Shown: positions 44,103 through 53,676, counted from the first letter of the stretch. The stretch: 64,000 bases of DNA from Sphingomonas alpina (GCF_014490665.1 NZ_CP061038.1:2604001-2668000); one strand, 5' to 3'. A program made the numbers and translations. Notes: generated by a model from the sequence alone, not told the origin.

Positions 44103-45632
44103 ATGATGACCGCCGCCGCCCTGCTCGAGAGTGACTTCGCTACTCTGCCCGACCTGATCCGCGCCCATGCCACCGAGCGCGGCGACCGGCTGGCGCTTGC
44201 CGAAGCCGGCGGCGAACTCGACTATGCCGGACTCGATGCGCTGATGGACCGCGTCGCCGCCGCGCTGCAGCGCGATGGCGTCAAGCAGGGCGATTCGGTC
44301 GCGATCGTCGCAGCCGCCTCGATCGAATATGCCGCCGTATTCCTGGGCACACTGCGCGCCGGCGGCGTCGCGACACCTCTCGCGCCGTCGGCGACCGGCG
44401 AGGCGATCGTCGCGATGATCGCCGATTGCGGCGCACCGATCACTTTCATCGACGCCGACGCCGCGACCACACTCGCCGGGCAGCGTATTCCGGGCAAGCT
44501 GGTGCATCTGAAATCGCTCGGCACCTGGCTCGCCCCCGAAGGCGCCGCGCCCGCACCGGTGACGATCGCGCCGGAGGACGGCTTCAACATCATCTATTCC
44601 TCGGGCACCACCGGCACGCCGAAGGGCATCGTGCAGAGCCACACGATGCGCTGGGCGCATATCGCGCGCAATTCCGCGGCCGGTTTCGGCGACGCGGTGA
44701 CGATGATCGCGACACCGCTCTATTCGAACACGACCCTGGTCAGCTTCTTGCCGACGCTGGGCTGGGGCGGCACCGCGGCGCTGATGAAGAAGTTCGACGC
44801 ACGCGGCTATCTGCAACTCGCCGAACGCCACCGCGCGACTCACACCATGCTGGTGCCGGTACAGTATCAGCGGCTGATGGCGCTGCCCGATTTCGACAGT
44901 TTTGACCTGTCGAGCTTCCGCTTCAAGACCTGCACCAGCGCGCCCTTCTCGCCTGCGCTCAAGGCGGATATCCTCAAGCGCTGGCCCGGCCTGCTGGTCG
45001 AATATTACGGTATGACCGAAGGCGGCGCCTCCACCGCGCTGATCGCGACCATGTTCCCCGACAAGCTCCACACCGTGGGCCAGCCGCTGCCGGGCCATGA
45101 GATCCGCCTGATCGACGATGACGGCAATGAAGTTGCGCCGGGCGAAATGGGCGAGGTGGTCGGCCGCTCGCCGACCATGATGACCGGCTATCATGGCCGC
45201 AAGGAAGCGTCGGCAGCGGCGGAATGGTTCGATGCCGAGGGCAATCGATATATCCGCCACGGCGATGTCGGGCGCCTCGACGAGGACGGTTTCCTGATCC
45301 TGATGGACCGCAAGAAGGACCTGATCATCTCGGGCGGGTTCAACATCTATCCGACCGATCTGGAGGCGGTGCTGTCGCAGCACCCGGCGGTTGCGGACTG
45401 CAGCGTGATCGGTGTGCCGTCCGAGGCCTGGGGCGAGACGCCGGTCGGCTTCTACGTCCCGCATACCGGGGTCGACGCGAGCGTCGAGGAGATCCGCGAT
45501 TGGACTAACGCGCAGCTCGGCAAGACTCAGCGCCTGGCCGAACTCCACGCGATCGAGGAACTACCGCGCAGCGCGATCGGCAAGGTGCTGAAGCGCGAAT
45601 TGCGCGACCGGCTGGCGGCAAGCGCGGCATGA
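44103..45632 (+). CDS. Acyl-CoA synthetase (AMP-binding family)
   Basis: A protein of about 509 residues that activates a carboxylic acid to its CoA thioester. The adenylation signature YSSGTTGTPKGIVQSH is near residue 165. It is followed by the VEYYGMTEGG motif, GYHGRKEAS, the hinge Asp in YIRHGDVGRLDEDGFLILMD, then RKKDLIISGGFNIYPTDLE and the C-terminal catalytic Lys in RSAIGKVLKREL. GGGAGAG precedes the double ATG. The thioesterase gene follows by ATGA overlap. Confidence 0.93.
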   Translation: MMTAAALLESDFATLPDLIRAHATERGDRLALAEAGGELDYAGLDALMDRVAAALQRDGVKQGDSVAIVAAASIEYAAVFLGTLRAGGVATPLAPSATGEAIVAMIADCGAPITFIDADAATTLAGQRIPGKLVHLKSLGTWLAPEGAAPAPVTIAPEDGFNIIYSSGTTGTPKGIVQSHTMRWAHIARNSAAGFGDAVTMIATPLYSNTTLVSFLPTLGWGGTAALMKKFDARGYLQLAERHRATHTMLVPVQYQRLMALPDFDSFDLSSFRFKTCTSAPFSPALKADILKRWPGLLVEYYGMTEGGASTALIATMFPDKLHTVGQPLPGHEIRLIDDDGNEVAPGEMGEVVGRSPTMMTGYHGRKEASAAAEWFDAEGNRYIRHGDVGRLDEDGFLILMDRKKDLIISGGFNIYPTDLEAVLSQHPAVADCSVIGVPSEAWGETPVGFYVPHTGVDASVEEIRDWTNAQLGKTQRLAELHAIEELPRSAIGKVLKRELRDRLAASAA

Positions 45633-46405
45633 CATCGCTGCAGGATATCCTCGCGACGGCGACGCCGATCGAAGGTGGATTTCGCACCACGATCCCGGCC
45701 AGCTGGCTGCAGGGGCGGACCGCCTATGGCGGCCTGTCGAGCGCGCTGGCCTTGCACGCTGCGCAAGCTTGCGAGCCCGACCTCCCGCCGCTGCGATCGG
45801 CGCTGGTCGCGTTCATCGGTCCCTTGGCGGGCGAGGTCCGCGTCACCGCCACCAAGCTGCGCCGCGGGCGCAACGCGGCGTTCATTCAGGCGGACATCGT
45901 GTCCGACGCCGGACTTGGCTATCGCGCGACCTTCGTGTTCATGTCGGACCAGGAATCGCGCATCCAGCTTGAGGGCGGCCTCGTCACCACGCTGCGTCCG
46001 CCCTTGCCCGACACGAAGCTCTACACCGGGCCGGAAGAGTTTTTCACCGGCAATTTCAAATTCTTCGACCTGAAAGATGAAGCCAGGGGTGAAGCGGAAT
46101 GGCTACGCTGGGCGCGGCTGCGCGCGCATGACGGGCTCGATCCGATGGTGCAGGTGATGGCGCTGGCCGATGCGCTGCCGCCGGCTGCGTTCAAGCTCCT
46201 CGGCAAGACCCCTGCCCCGATCAGCTCGCTGACCTGGATCGTCAACCTGCTGACCCCGAGTCCGGCGACCACCAACGGCTGGTGGCTGCTCTCCGCCAAA
46301 TCGGATCATGCCAGCAATGGCTGTTCCAGTCAGATCATGACGATGTGGAACGCCGACGGCGTTCCGATCGCACAAGGTGCGCAGAGCGTGGCGATCTTCG
46401 CCTAG
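45629..46405 (+). CDS. Acyl-CoA thioesterase (double hot-dog, TesB-like)
   Basis: A 258-residue thioesterase-family protein. It has two tandem hot-dog folds: the first reads IPASWLQGRTAYGGLSSALA, and the second contains SSLTWIVNLLTPSPATTNGW followed by LLSAKSDHASNGCSSQIMTM and ends AQGAQSVAIFA. It is coupled to the acyl-CoA synthetase by a 4-bp overlap, so the pair may control the acyl-CoA pool of a specific acid. Confidence 0.88.
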   Translation: MTSLQDILATATPIEGGFRTTIPASWLQGRTAYGGLSSALALHAAQACEPDLPPLRSALVAFIGPLAGEVRVTATKLRRGRNAAFIQADIVSDAGLGYRATFVFMSDQESRIQLEGGLVTTLRPPLPDTKLYTGPEEFFTGNFKFFDLKDEARGEAEWLRWARLRAHDGLDPMVQVMALADALPPAAFKLLGKTPAPISSLTWIVNLLTPSPATTNGWWLLSAKSDHASNGCSSQIMTMWNADGVPIAQGAQSVAIFA

Positions 46406-46433
46406 CCGTCAGCCATCGCCTTCGGCCATCCCA

Positions 46434-46784
46434 TCACGGCTGCCGCCAGATGACGTTCCGAATGAACGTCTTGGTCGGGACTGCGAGCCCGTTGACGCGC
46501 TTCGGCGTATATCGCCCGTTCTTCATGGCGATCCGGCAGGTATGATCGTCGAGCGACGCAAAGCCGCTCGAGACGGTCACTCTGCAGGCTGTCGGCTTTC
46601 CGGTCGCATCGACATCGAGCTCGATCGACACATGACCCGCAGCATGCTCGTCGCTGGCTTGCTTCGGATAGGAATCCTGTGGAAACCAGCTCCCCGGGTT
46701 GGTGCGCGGTTTCAGAGGGGTGACCTTCTCGCCCGCCGACGGCGCAGATTGTGCCAGCGACAGGATGAGCATGAACGCAAACAT
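46434..46784 (-). CDS. Exported TonB C-terminal-domain protein
   Basis: A 116-residue protein. The start at 46784 (MFAFMLILSLAQSAPSAG) follows GAGGAAA and gives a short signal peptide. The rest is a TonB-C-like domain: HVSIELDVDATGKPTACRVT, then SSGFASLDDHTCRIAMKNG and a YTPKR segment, with two Cys likely disulphide-bonded. Sphingomonads carry many such stand-alone periplasmic domains. It lacks the usual N-terminal membrane anchor and Pro-rich spacer of TonB, so it is not a complete energy transducer. Confidence 0.8.
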   Translation of the reverse strand: MFAFMLILSLAQSAPSAGEKVTPLKPRTNPGSWFPQDSYPKQASDEHAAGHVSIELDVDATGKPTACRVTVSSGFASLDDHTCRIAMKNGRYTPKRVNGLAVPTKTFIRNVIWRQP

Positions 46785-46974
46785 GGTGGTTTCCTCAGGA
46801 TGGTCCGGTGACGCGATTATCGCATCGGGCCTTGTTTTGCGAGCCATGGCAAACGCGCCGCCTGCGACAATTTGCGACAATTTTCCCGCACGCTGACACA
46901 GCGCCGCGACACCCCCGATGCATTAGGCTGTTCAGGGCGCGGATGATCCCGTCTGACGTTGCGAGGGAATTGTC

Positions 46975-47646
46975 ATGAAGAAGCTGCTGATCGCTGCCGC
47001 ACTCGCCAGCACGGCGCTGGCCGGCGCCGCCATCGCCAACCCGCCTGGCCAGGCCGGGCGGAGCGCAGGCATGATGCGCGCCGATACCGATGGGGACGGC
47101 AGCATCTCGCGCAGCGAATATATGGCTCAGGCCGAAGCGCGCTTTGCCCGTATGGACGCCAATGGCGATGGCCAGATCGCCGGCGATGAGATGCGGCGTC
47201 CCGGCCGCCAGGCGGCCACGGGTGGCGATGCCGCCGCGCCGATGACCAAAGCGGCCTATCTGGCGAAGGCCGGCGAGCGTTTCGCCAGGATGGACGCCAA
47301 TGGCGATGGCAAGATCTCCGCCGACGAGATGCAGGCCATGCGCGACGCCAGGGGTGCACGCCGTGGCCCCATGGGTGGCCAGCCCGATGCCGCAACGCCG
47401 AACGCACCGGGCGCCGCAACGGGCGGCCTGCGCAGCGATCATCGCGCGAAGATGCTGCAGCGGATCGATACCGATGGCGACGGCCGGATCAGCCGCGACG
47501 AGATGCGCGTGCGGGACGACAAGCGCTTTGCAAAGCTCGACGCCAATAGCGATGGCTTCATCGACCAGGGCGAGATGGAGGCGAGCCGCGACCGGGCAAA
47601 GGCAGCGCGCGGCGCCGGCGCATCCAAACCAGATACCGACCAATAA
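46975..47646 (+). CDS. Exported protein with five EF-hand loops
   Basis: A 223-residue periplasmic protein. The signal peptide is MKKLLIAAALASTALAGAAI-AN. Calcium-binding loops are visible five times: DTDGDGSISRSE, DANGDGQIAGDE, DANGDGKISADE, DTDGDGRISRDE and DANSDGFIDQGE. All have the DxDxDG pattern except the last, which has DxNxDG. It lies directly upstream of a two-component system, which suggests calcium- or metal-linked sensing. It may be cotranscribed with the regulator (78-bp gap). Confidence 0.9.
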   Translation: MKKLLIAAALASTALAGAAIANPPGQAGRSAGMMRADTDGDGSISRSEYMAQAEARFARMDANGDGQIAGDEMRRPGRQAATGGDAAAPMTKAAYLAKAGERFARMDANGDGKISADEMQAMRDARGARRGPMGGQPDAATPNAPGAATGGLRSDHRAKMLQRIDTDGDGRISRDEMRVRDDKRFAKLDANSDGFIDQGEMEASRDRAKAARGAGASKPDTDQ

Positions 47647-47724
47647 TCCCCCCATTGGTCGGTTGCCGGGCGGGCAGCCCTTCCTCCTCCGCGGTCCGCC
47701 CGGCACTTTCGCTTGGGAATTATC

Positions 47725-48462
47725 ATGCTAAGTCCCGAACCGATGGGAGACACGCCGCACCTGCTGCTCGTCGATGACGAGCGCTCGATCCGCGAACCGC
47801 TCGCGCAATATCTGACCAAGCAGGGGTTCCGCGTGACTCAGGCCGGCGATGCCGAAGCCGCACGGACGCGCATGACCGCTTACGCCATCGACCTGGTCAT
47901 CCTCGACATCATGATGCCGGGCGAGGATGGCCTCAGCCTGTGCCGCCATATCCGCGAGACCAGCGACACCCCGGTCATCCTGCTCACCGCGCGCAGCGAG
48001 GAGACAGACCGCATCGTCGGGCTCGAAATGGGCGCCGACGACTATGTGGTGAAGCCCTTTTCCCCGCGCGAGCTTTCCGCCCGGGTGAAGGTCATCCTGC
48101 GCCGCGCCGCCGCAGGGGGCACGCGCCAGCATGCCCCCGACAGCGGATCGTTCGCCTTTGCCGGATGGGTGCTGAAATCGGGCGAGCGTGCGCTGGTCGA
48201 CCGCGAAGGCGTGTCGGTGCCGCTGTCGACCGGCGAATATAATCTGCTGCTGGCACTGGTCACGCGGCCGCGCCAGGTGCTGACCCGCGATCAGCTGCTC
48301 GACCTGACTCAGGGCCGCGAAGCCGCCGCGTTCGACCGGGCGATCGACAATCAGGTGAGCCGGTTGCGCCGCAAGATCGAGCTCGATGCGAAGAATCCCG
48401 ACCTGATCAAGACGGTATGGGGCGGCGGCTATACGCTGGCGGCCGAAGTCACGCGATTGTGA
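47725..48462 (+). CDS. OmpR-family response regulator
   Basis: A regulator of about 245 residues. The receiver domain has LLVDDERS (acidic pair), phospho-acceptor Asp near residue 60 (LVILDIMMPGEDG), the Thr/Ser in VILLTARSEE and Lys in YVVKPFSPREL. The C-terminal winged helix ends RRKIELDAKNPDLIKTVWGG. The ATG at 47725 is preferred; an inner ATG at 47743 is possible. The kinase gene overlaps its stop (TTGTGA), so the two form one unit. Confidence 0.93.
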   Translation: MLSPEPMGDTPHLLLVDDERSIREPLAQYLTKQGFRVTQAGDAEAARTRMTAYAIDLVILDIMMPGEDGLSLCRHIRETSDTPVILLTARSEETDRIVGLEMGADDYVVKPFSPRELSARVKVILRRAAAGGTRQHAPDSGSFAFAGWVLKSGERALVDREGVSVPLSTGEYNLLLALVTRPRQVLTRDQLLDLTQGREAAAFDRAIDNQVSRLRRKIELDAKNPDLIKTVWGGGYTLAAEVTRL

Positions 48463-49811
48463 AGCGGCTCCGGCTCTGGCCGCACAGCCTGTCCGGGCAA
48501 ATCGCGCTGCTCGTCGCGATTGCCCTGTTCATCGCCCAGGCAATCAATTTCGCCATGCTGCTTGAAGGGCGCCGACAGCTGCGGCTGCAATTGGTCATCG
48601 GCCCTGCCGTGGCGCGCTTCGTCGATGCAAGCGAGCGCCTCAATATCGGTCCGTTGCGCCCGGACGAGCGGCTACGCGGCGGTGTCCGGCTTGCAACTCA
48701 ACCGCCGGCCCCTGACGCAGGCCCGCATGTCAGGGATGTCGAGCGCAATATGAAGGACGCGCTGACCGAGGCCGGCTTTCACTTCCGCAACCTCACCACC
48801 AGCGTCCGGCCGGTCGACCCGAACGATCCGGATCTCGACCGTTTCGGCCCGCGCCGCGCCGGCCGTTTCGCGCGGATGGGCGGCGAGTTGGTCATCGCGG
48901 TGGAACAGCCGGGCCGCGGCTGGCTGGTGCTGAGCACGCCATGGCAACGCAGCGAAGCACCGCTGTTCTGGTCGCTGATCGCGCAAACGCTGATCCTGTA
49001 CGGCATCGTGCTGCTGCCGGTGCTGTGGATCGGGCGGCGCATTTCGCGCCCGCTGCGCTCGCTGGCGGCGGCGGCACGGACCTTCAAGCCCGGCGAGGCC
49101 GATGTGCCGATCGAACCGCGCGGGCCGCAGGACGTGCGCGACGTGATCGCCGCGTTCAACGCGCTCCGACTGCGCGTCACCGCGATGCTCAACGAAAAGG
49201 ACCGTATGCTCGGCGCGATCGGCCATGACTTGCGCACGCCGCTCGCCGCGTTGCGCGTACGGATCGAATCGGTCGAGGACGATACCGACCGCAACAAGAT
49301 GGCCGACACGATCGAAGAGATGAACCGCACGCTTGACGATATTCTGTCGCTGGCGCGGCTCGGTCGTCCGTCCGAGCCGCCAACCGAGGTCGACCTCGCC
49401 GCTTTGGTCGATGCGGTGGTGGAGGATTTCCGCGATCTCGATCATGACGTGACCTTCGCGGAGATGCCGCGGTTGCAGATGCGGCTGCGCCCGTCGCTTA
49501 TGCGCCGCGCGGTGCGCAACCTGATCGAGAATGCGGTCAAATATGGTGTTCGTGCCGAGGTCAGCGTGATCGGCAGCCCGCATGAGGTATGCATCGTGGT
49601 CGCCGATCAGGGGCCCGGCATTCCCGAGGACCGGCTGTCCGACGTGTTCGACCCGTTCACCCGGCTGGAAACGTCGCGCAACAAGGAAACCGGCGGGATC
49701 GGCCTCGGCCTGGCGCTGGCCTGCGCGATCGTGCGCGATGCAGGCGGCGATATCCGGCTGGAGAACCGGCCCGAGGGTGGACTGAACGCCATCATCATGT
49801 TGCCACGCTAG
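48459..49811 (+). CDS. Sensor histidine kinase
   Basis: A 450-residue kinase starting at GTG (VKRLRLWPHSL). It has two membrane helices (about 15-35 and 170-190) around a periplasmic domain of roughly 130 residues, then a HAMP region. The dimerisation/phospho-acceptor helix is GAIGHDLRTPLAALRVR, with His near residue 254. The ATPase boxes are N (LIENAVKYG), G1 (VADQGPGIPEDRL) and G2 (GGIGLGLALACAI). Coupled to the response regulator. The next gene begins 0 bp after its stop. Confidence 0.93.
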   Translation: MKRLRLWPHSLSGQIALLVAIALFIAQAINFAMLLEGRRQLRLQLVIGPAVARFVDASERLNIGPLRPDERLRGGVRLATQPPAPDAGPHVRDVERNMKDALTEAGFHFRNLTTSVRPVDPNDPDLDRFGPRRAGRFARMGGELVIAVEQPGRGWLVLSTPWQRSEAPLFWSLIAQTLILYGIVLLPVLWIGRRISRPLRSLAAAARTFKPGEADVPIEPRGPQDVRDVIAAFNALRLRVTAMLNEKDRMLGAIGHDLRTPLAALRVRIESVEDDTDRNKMADTIEEMNRTLDDILSLARLGRPSEPPTEVDLAALVDAVVEDFRDLDHDVTFAEMPRLQMRLRPSLMRRAVRNLIENAVKYGVRAEVSVIGSPHEVCIVVADQGPGIPEDRLSDVFDPFTRLETSRNKETGGIGLGLALACAIVRDAGGDIRLENRPEGGLNAIIMLPR

Positions 49812-51413
49812 ATGGTGACGCTCCCCCTTCCCTGGTGGCGCGGCGCCGTAGTCTATCAAGTCTATCCGCGCAGTTTCGCGGACAGCAATGGCGATGGCGT
49901 CGGTGATCTGCCCGGTATCACCCGGCATCTCGACCATATCGCGTCGCTGGGCGTGGATGCGGTCTGGCTGTCGCCCTTCTTCACTTCACCGATGGCCGAT
50001 TTCGGCTATGACGTGTCGGACTATTGCGATGTCGATCCGGTGTTCGGGACGCTCGCCGATTTCGACACGCTGATCGCCCGCACCCATGCGCTAGGGCTGA
50101 AACTGATCATCGACCAGGTCTATGCGCACAGCTCGAACCAGCACCCCTGGTTCCTCGAAAGCCGCGCCGATCGGACGAATGCGCGCGCCGACTGGTATGT
50201 CTGGGCCGACGCGAAAGCCGATGGGTCGCCGCCGAACAACTGGCAATCGGTATTCGGTGGCCCCGCCTGGACCTGGGACGCGCGGCGCGGCCAATATTAT
50301 CTGCACAATTTCCTCAGCGAACAGCCGCAGCTCAATCAACACGCGCCGGCGGTACAGGACGCGACGCTGGAAATCGCGAAATTCTGGCTCGATCGGGGGG
50401 TCGACGGCTTCCGCATCGATGCGATCAACTTCTCGATGCACGATCTCGCGCTGACCGATAATCCGCCGGCGACCGATACCGGCCCGCGCACACGCCCATT
50501 CGATTATCAGCAGCATCTGCACAATCAAAGCCAGCCGGAAATCCCGCTGCTGCTCGAACGGCTACGGGCCCTGATCGACCGCTATGACGGCGACCGCTTT
50601 ACCGTGGCGGAGGTCGCAGGCCCCGCGCCCGAGGCGGAAATGCACGCCTTCACGTCGGGCGATACGCGGCTGAGCAGCGCTTATGGCTTCAATTTCCTCT
50701 ACGCCCCTACCCTGACGCCGACACTGGTGCGCGACGCGCTCGCCGAATGGCCCGACGCGCCGGGGATTGGCTGGCCGAGCTGGGCATTCGAGAACCACGA
50801 TGCGCCCCGCGCCCTGTCGCGCTGGGCGGCACCGGAGCATCATGCGACATTCGCGCGAATGAAGATGGCGCTATTGCTGTGCCTGCGCGGCAATGTCTTT
50901 CTCTATCAGGGTGAGGAACTGGGCCTGACTCAGGTCGAGATCGCATTCGAGGATCTGCGCGATCCCGAAGCCATCGCGAACTGGCCGCTGACTCTGTCGC
51001 GCGACGGCGTGCGCACGCCGATGCCGTGGCGCGCCGGCGCGCCGCACGCCGGCTTCTCCGATGCCAGACCATGGCTGCCGCCCGGTCCCGACCATGAAGC
51101 GCTGGCGGTCGACCGGCAGGAAGGCGACCCACTCTCGCTGCTTCACGTCACCCGCCGGATGATCGCGCTGCGCCATGCCAATGCGGCGCTGATGACCGGC
51201 ACGCTGACGATTGTCGAGGCATCCGACAGGGTCCTCGCCTTCGAACGCGCGACGCCTGACCAACGCCTGCTCTGCATATTCAACCTGTCGGCCGAGCCCG
51301 TCGACTGGCAACCCGCAACGCCGGACGCGTGGCGCGTGATCCATAGCACGGGGCATGCGGATGCCTGGCGCCTCGGCGGCTTCGCTGCCGTGATCGCGGA
51401 ACGGGTCGCGTAG
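49812..51413 (+). CDS. GH13 alpha-glucosidase
   Basis: A 533-residue alpha-amylase-superfamily hydrolase. The barrel starts WWRGAVVYQVYPRSFADSNG. Catalytic nucleophile Asp is near residue 203 (GVDGFRIDAINF), acid Glu near 266 (FTVAEVAG) and transition-state Asp near 328 (ENHDAPR). Conserved region I is IIDQVYAHSSNQHPWF. This matches alphaproteobacterial oligo-alpha-glucosidases. No signal peptide is visible, so it is cytoplasmic. It abuts the histidine kinase stop, so it may be read through from the two-component operon. Confidence 0.92.
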   Translation: MVTLPLPWWRGAVVYQVYPRSFADSNGDGVGDLPGITRHLDHIASLGVDAVWLSPFFTSPMADFGYDVSDYCDVDPVFGTLADFDTLIARTHALGLKLIIDQVYAHSSNQHPWFLESRADRTNARADWYVWADAKADGSPPNNWQSVFGGPAWTWDARRGQYYLHNFLSEQPQLNQHAPAVQDATLEIAKFWLDRGVDGFRIDAINFSMHDLALTDNPPATDTGPRTRPFDYQQHLHNQSQPEIPLLLERLRALIDRYDGDRFTVAEVAGPAPEAEMHAFTSGDTRLSSAYGFNFLYAPTLTPTLVRDALAEWPDAPGIGWPSWAFENHDAPRALSRWAAPEHHATFARMKMALLLCLRGNVFLYQGEELGLTQVEIAFEDLRDPEAIANWPLTLSRDGVRTPMPWRAGAPHAGFSDARPWLPPGPDHEALAVDRQEGDPLSLLHVTRRMIALRHANAALMTGTLTIVEASDRVLAFERATPDQRLLCIFNLSAEPVDWQPATPDAWRVIHSTGHADAWRLGGFAAVIAERVA

Positions 51414-51418
51414 CGGCC

Positions 51419-51652
51419 TCAGTCTGCCCCTTGGTCCCTGATCCGAACATGCGCATCTGTGATGTGGAAGCCAAAGCGTTCGATATCGTCGAGACACTCA
51501 TCGACCTCGACGCCGGGTAGCGCCTCACCCCGGGTCATCTCCAGCGACTTGAATGCCGTCCAGGGAGCGTAACGCGCGGGCAGATTGCCGCCCGTTTCAT
51601 CTGCCGTCACAGCGAAAATCCGACCCGGGCCCTTGAAAAGGTGCACAGTCAT
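51419..51652 (-). CDS. Small uncharacterised protein
   Basis: A 77-residue soluble protein. The start at 51652 (MTVHLFKGPGRIFAVT) follows GGGGAGG at ideal spacing, so it is preferred over 51691. The sequence continues ADETGGNLPARYAPWTAFKS and CLDDIERFGFHITDAHVRI. It is a compact alpha/beta protein found in many proteobacteria without a known role. It converges with the GH13 gene. Confidence 0.65.
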   Translation of the reverse strand: MTVHLFKGPGRIFAVTADETGGNLPARYAPWTAFKSLEMTRGEALPGVEVDECLDDIERFGFHITDAHVRIRDQGAD

Positions 51653-51721
51653 GGCCTCCCCATTGAATCGAACAATTACAATATCATACACGATATTCTG
51701 CAGAACAGGTGAAAGCGATCC

Positions 51722-52594
51722 CTACCTCGCGGTCGCTCCCGGGCAGGATGGTGGCCATGCTTCGCGGCCATTGATGTGCCAGACGAAGAACTCACCGCTC
51801 CGCCGACCTTTCAGGTCTCGCGCAAACATCAGCGACCGGCCGCTTGGGGAGAATAACGCCCCGATCTCCGATCCGGTGGCGTTGATCGCTGCGCCGAGCT
51901 TGACCCGCTTCGACCATCCGGTCCGCGTCGCGCGGGTGAGATACAAACCATCGCTCGCCATCAGGACCATCGAGCGACCATCGGGCGCGGGCAATGCCTC
52001 ATACTCGTCACCCGGACCGTTGAGCCCCGCTCCCGCATTCTCGACTCTCCAACCGCGCGTCCCGTTGCGGCGCGCGCGCCAGATGTCGGTCTTGCCCAGG
52101 CCGCCCGGGCGATCAGAGCCGAAATAGAGCCATCCATCCTTCCCGATGCGCGGAAACCACTCGTTGCCGGTCGAATTGACTGGCGCGGGCAAGCGCTTGG
52201 GCAGGCCCCAGCGCCCCCGAACGTCGCGTTCGGCCCGCCAGACGTCGAGATCCTTGCGATGAACGCCGTCGGTCGAACGGGTCGATATGAACCACAGCCC
52301 GCGCCCACCTCGCTCGAACCACGGATCGGCCTCGACGCCGTCACCGGCGAACGGCGCATCGACCGGCTGTGTCCAGCCCATCGGTGAGCAGCGGCTGGTG
52401 AGGATGCGCCAGCCGGAGAAGTCCTTCGCGCTGCGCACGAAGAATATAGCACCGGTCGCCGGGTCGAAAGCAGCATGGGATTCGAACTGGTCTGAAGCGA
52501 TCCCGACGGGTGTCCAGGGGGTTACATCATCACGCGACGCCGCTGGCTGACTAATCAGCACGCCTGCCAGAAGCATGAAGCGAAGCGGAGACAT
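51722..52594 (-). CDS. Exported PD40 (WD40-like beta-propeller) protein
   Basis: A 290-residue protein. The signal peptide is FMLLAGVLISQPAASRD. Its repeats are TolB/PD40-type propeller blades: HAAFDPATGAIFFVRSAKD, DPWFERGGRGLWFISTRS, WFPRIGKDGWLYFGSDRPGG, YEALPAPDGRSMVLMASDG and IGALFSPSGRSLMFARDLKG. The start at 52594 shares one base with the correct-frame stop of the upstream arginase-like gene (TAATG), typical of coupled genes. In the present sequence a frameshift in that gene makes the two read as one long frame. Confidence 0.82.
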   Translation of the reverse strand: MSPLRFMLLAGVLISQPAASRDDVTPWTPVGIASDQFESHAAFDPATGAIFFVRSAKDFSGWRILTSRCSPMGWTQPVDAPFAGDGVEADPWFERGGRGLWFISTRSTDGVHRKDLDVWRAERDVRGRWGLPKRLPAPVNSTGNEWFPRIGKDGWLYFGSDRPGGLGKTDIWRARRNGTRGWRVENAGAGLNGPGDEYEALPAPDGRSMVLMASDGLYLTRATRTGWSKRVKLGAAINATGSEIGALFSPSGRSLMFARDLKGRRSGEFFVWHINGREAWPPSCPGATAR

Positions 52595-53623
52595 TACCCG
52601 GATATACGCGCCGTCCGAAGCGCGTGGAAGCCCGCTGCGATGCAGTGCGCCAGCCGCCCGGCGATTGCTCCGGTCGGGTCGAGTTCTGGATCGAAGATCG
52701 CGATATTCGCGCCCGCCAGCCGGCCCGACACCAACAGAGTGCGGATCAGGCCACTGAGCTGATCGAAGGTCATGCCGGGAGTGCCGGGCAGAATCCACCG
52801 CCGGCATGATCGATTGGTCGAGCACATCGACATCGACATGCAGCCAGACACGCCCGGTCGACCTGGCCAGCGCCTGAGCCCCCGCCCGGGCCGGGCCGTC
52901 GCGCAGGAAGGACTCGATCGTCATCTTGTGGATCGACGAGGTCCTGAAATCCGGGAAGGAATAATCGGCTACCTCGCTTTCACGCTCCCCGATCTGTACA
53001 ACCTGCAGATCGTCGACCAGCGGCATCGCCGGTTCTCCCCAACGCGACAACAAAGCTTCGCCCCGCCCCGTTGCCAGCGCGAGATCCATGCCCGCCGCCG
53101 AGCCGGGACGCGCCACATCATAATTGCCCGGATGGTAAAAATCGGCATGGCCATCGACATGGATCAGCGCACAGGGGCCACTGCGTTTCGCCCCAGCCAG
53201 GCAACCGAGCAAAATGCTGCAATCGCCGCCGATCACAAGCGGGAACAGGCCGTCGCTCAGCGCCGCCGCGACGGTGCCGGAGATCTCCCCGCAATAGGCG
53301 CGCAGGCTGGTGCCGTTGCGGATCGTCGATCCCGGGTCGCGATCGAACCGATAGGTGGGATGCGGCAGGGCGACGTGGCGCTGTGGTTGCAGCTCCTTGC
53401 CAAGCCCGGCCCGCATCAGGGCGGCAGGCGCACGCCAGCAGCCAGGCTCATGACCCGGCGTGAGCGGGCGCAGCCCGAGGCTGGTCGGCGCCTCGATCAG
53501 GGCAATATCCGAGGGTGCACTCGACCGGGCAGGCAGTATCGATCCAGACATAAGGGGGGTCACCATCACACCGCCGAGGAGCGAACGGCGGGTTATATCA
53601 GCGTGGAACGGCGAAGAGATCAT
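52594..53623 (-). pseudogene. Arginase/agmatinase-family protein with Tat-type signal, frameshifted
   Basis: The frame starts MISSPFHADITRRSLLGGVM, a twin-arginine-like signal. It continues with ureohydrolase motifs VIGGDCSILLG, LIHVDGHADFYHP (D-x-H-x-D manganese ligands) and LHVDVDVLDQSIMPAVD. After MPAVDS, near 52784-52798, the frame changes. The continuation PGTPGMTFDQLSGLIRTLL, ending HCIAAGFHALRTARISG, is found in another frame and stops at 52594, just where the next gene starts. GGDCS replaces the usual GGDHS, so one manganese ligand may be altered. It could be a real mutation or a base error in the assembly. Confidence 0.8.
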
Positions 53624-53676
53624 TACCCGAAACTAGCCTGGCCGTTGGCTCACCCATAACGATCAATAGCGACTTT

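Noticed and set aside
51722..53623. A genuine 633-residue arginase-PD40 fusion protein
   Set aside because: The join region is nonsense, while another frame restores the arginase C-terminus and ends at the start codon of a signal-peptide-bearing PD40 gene.
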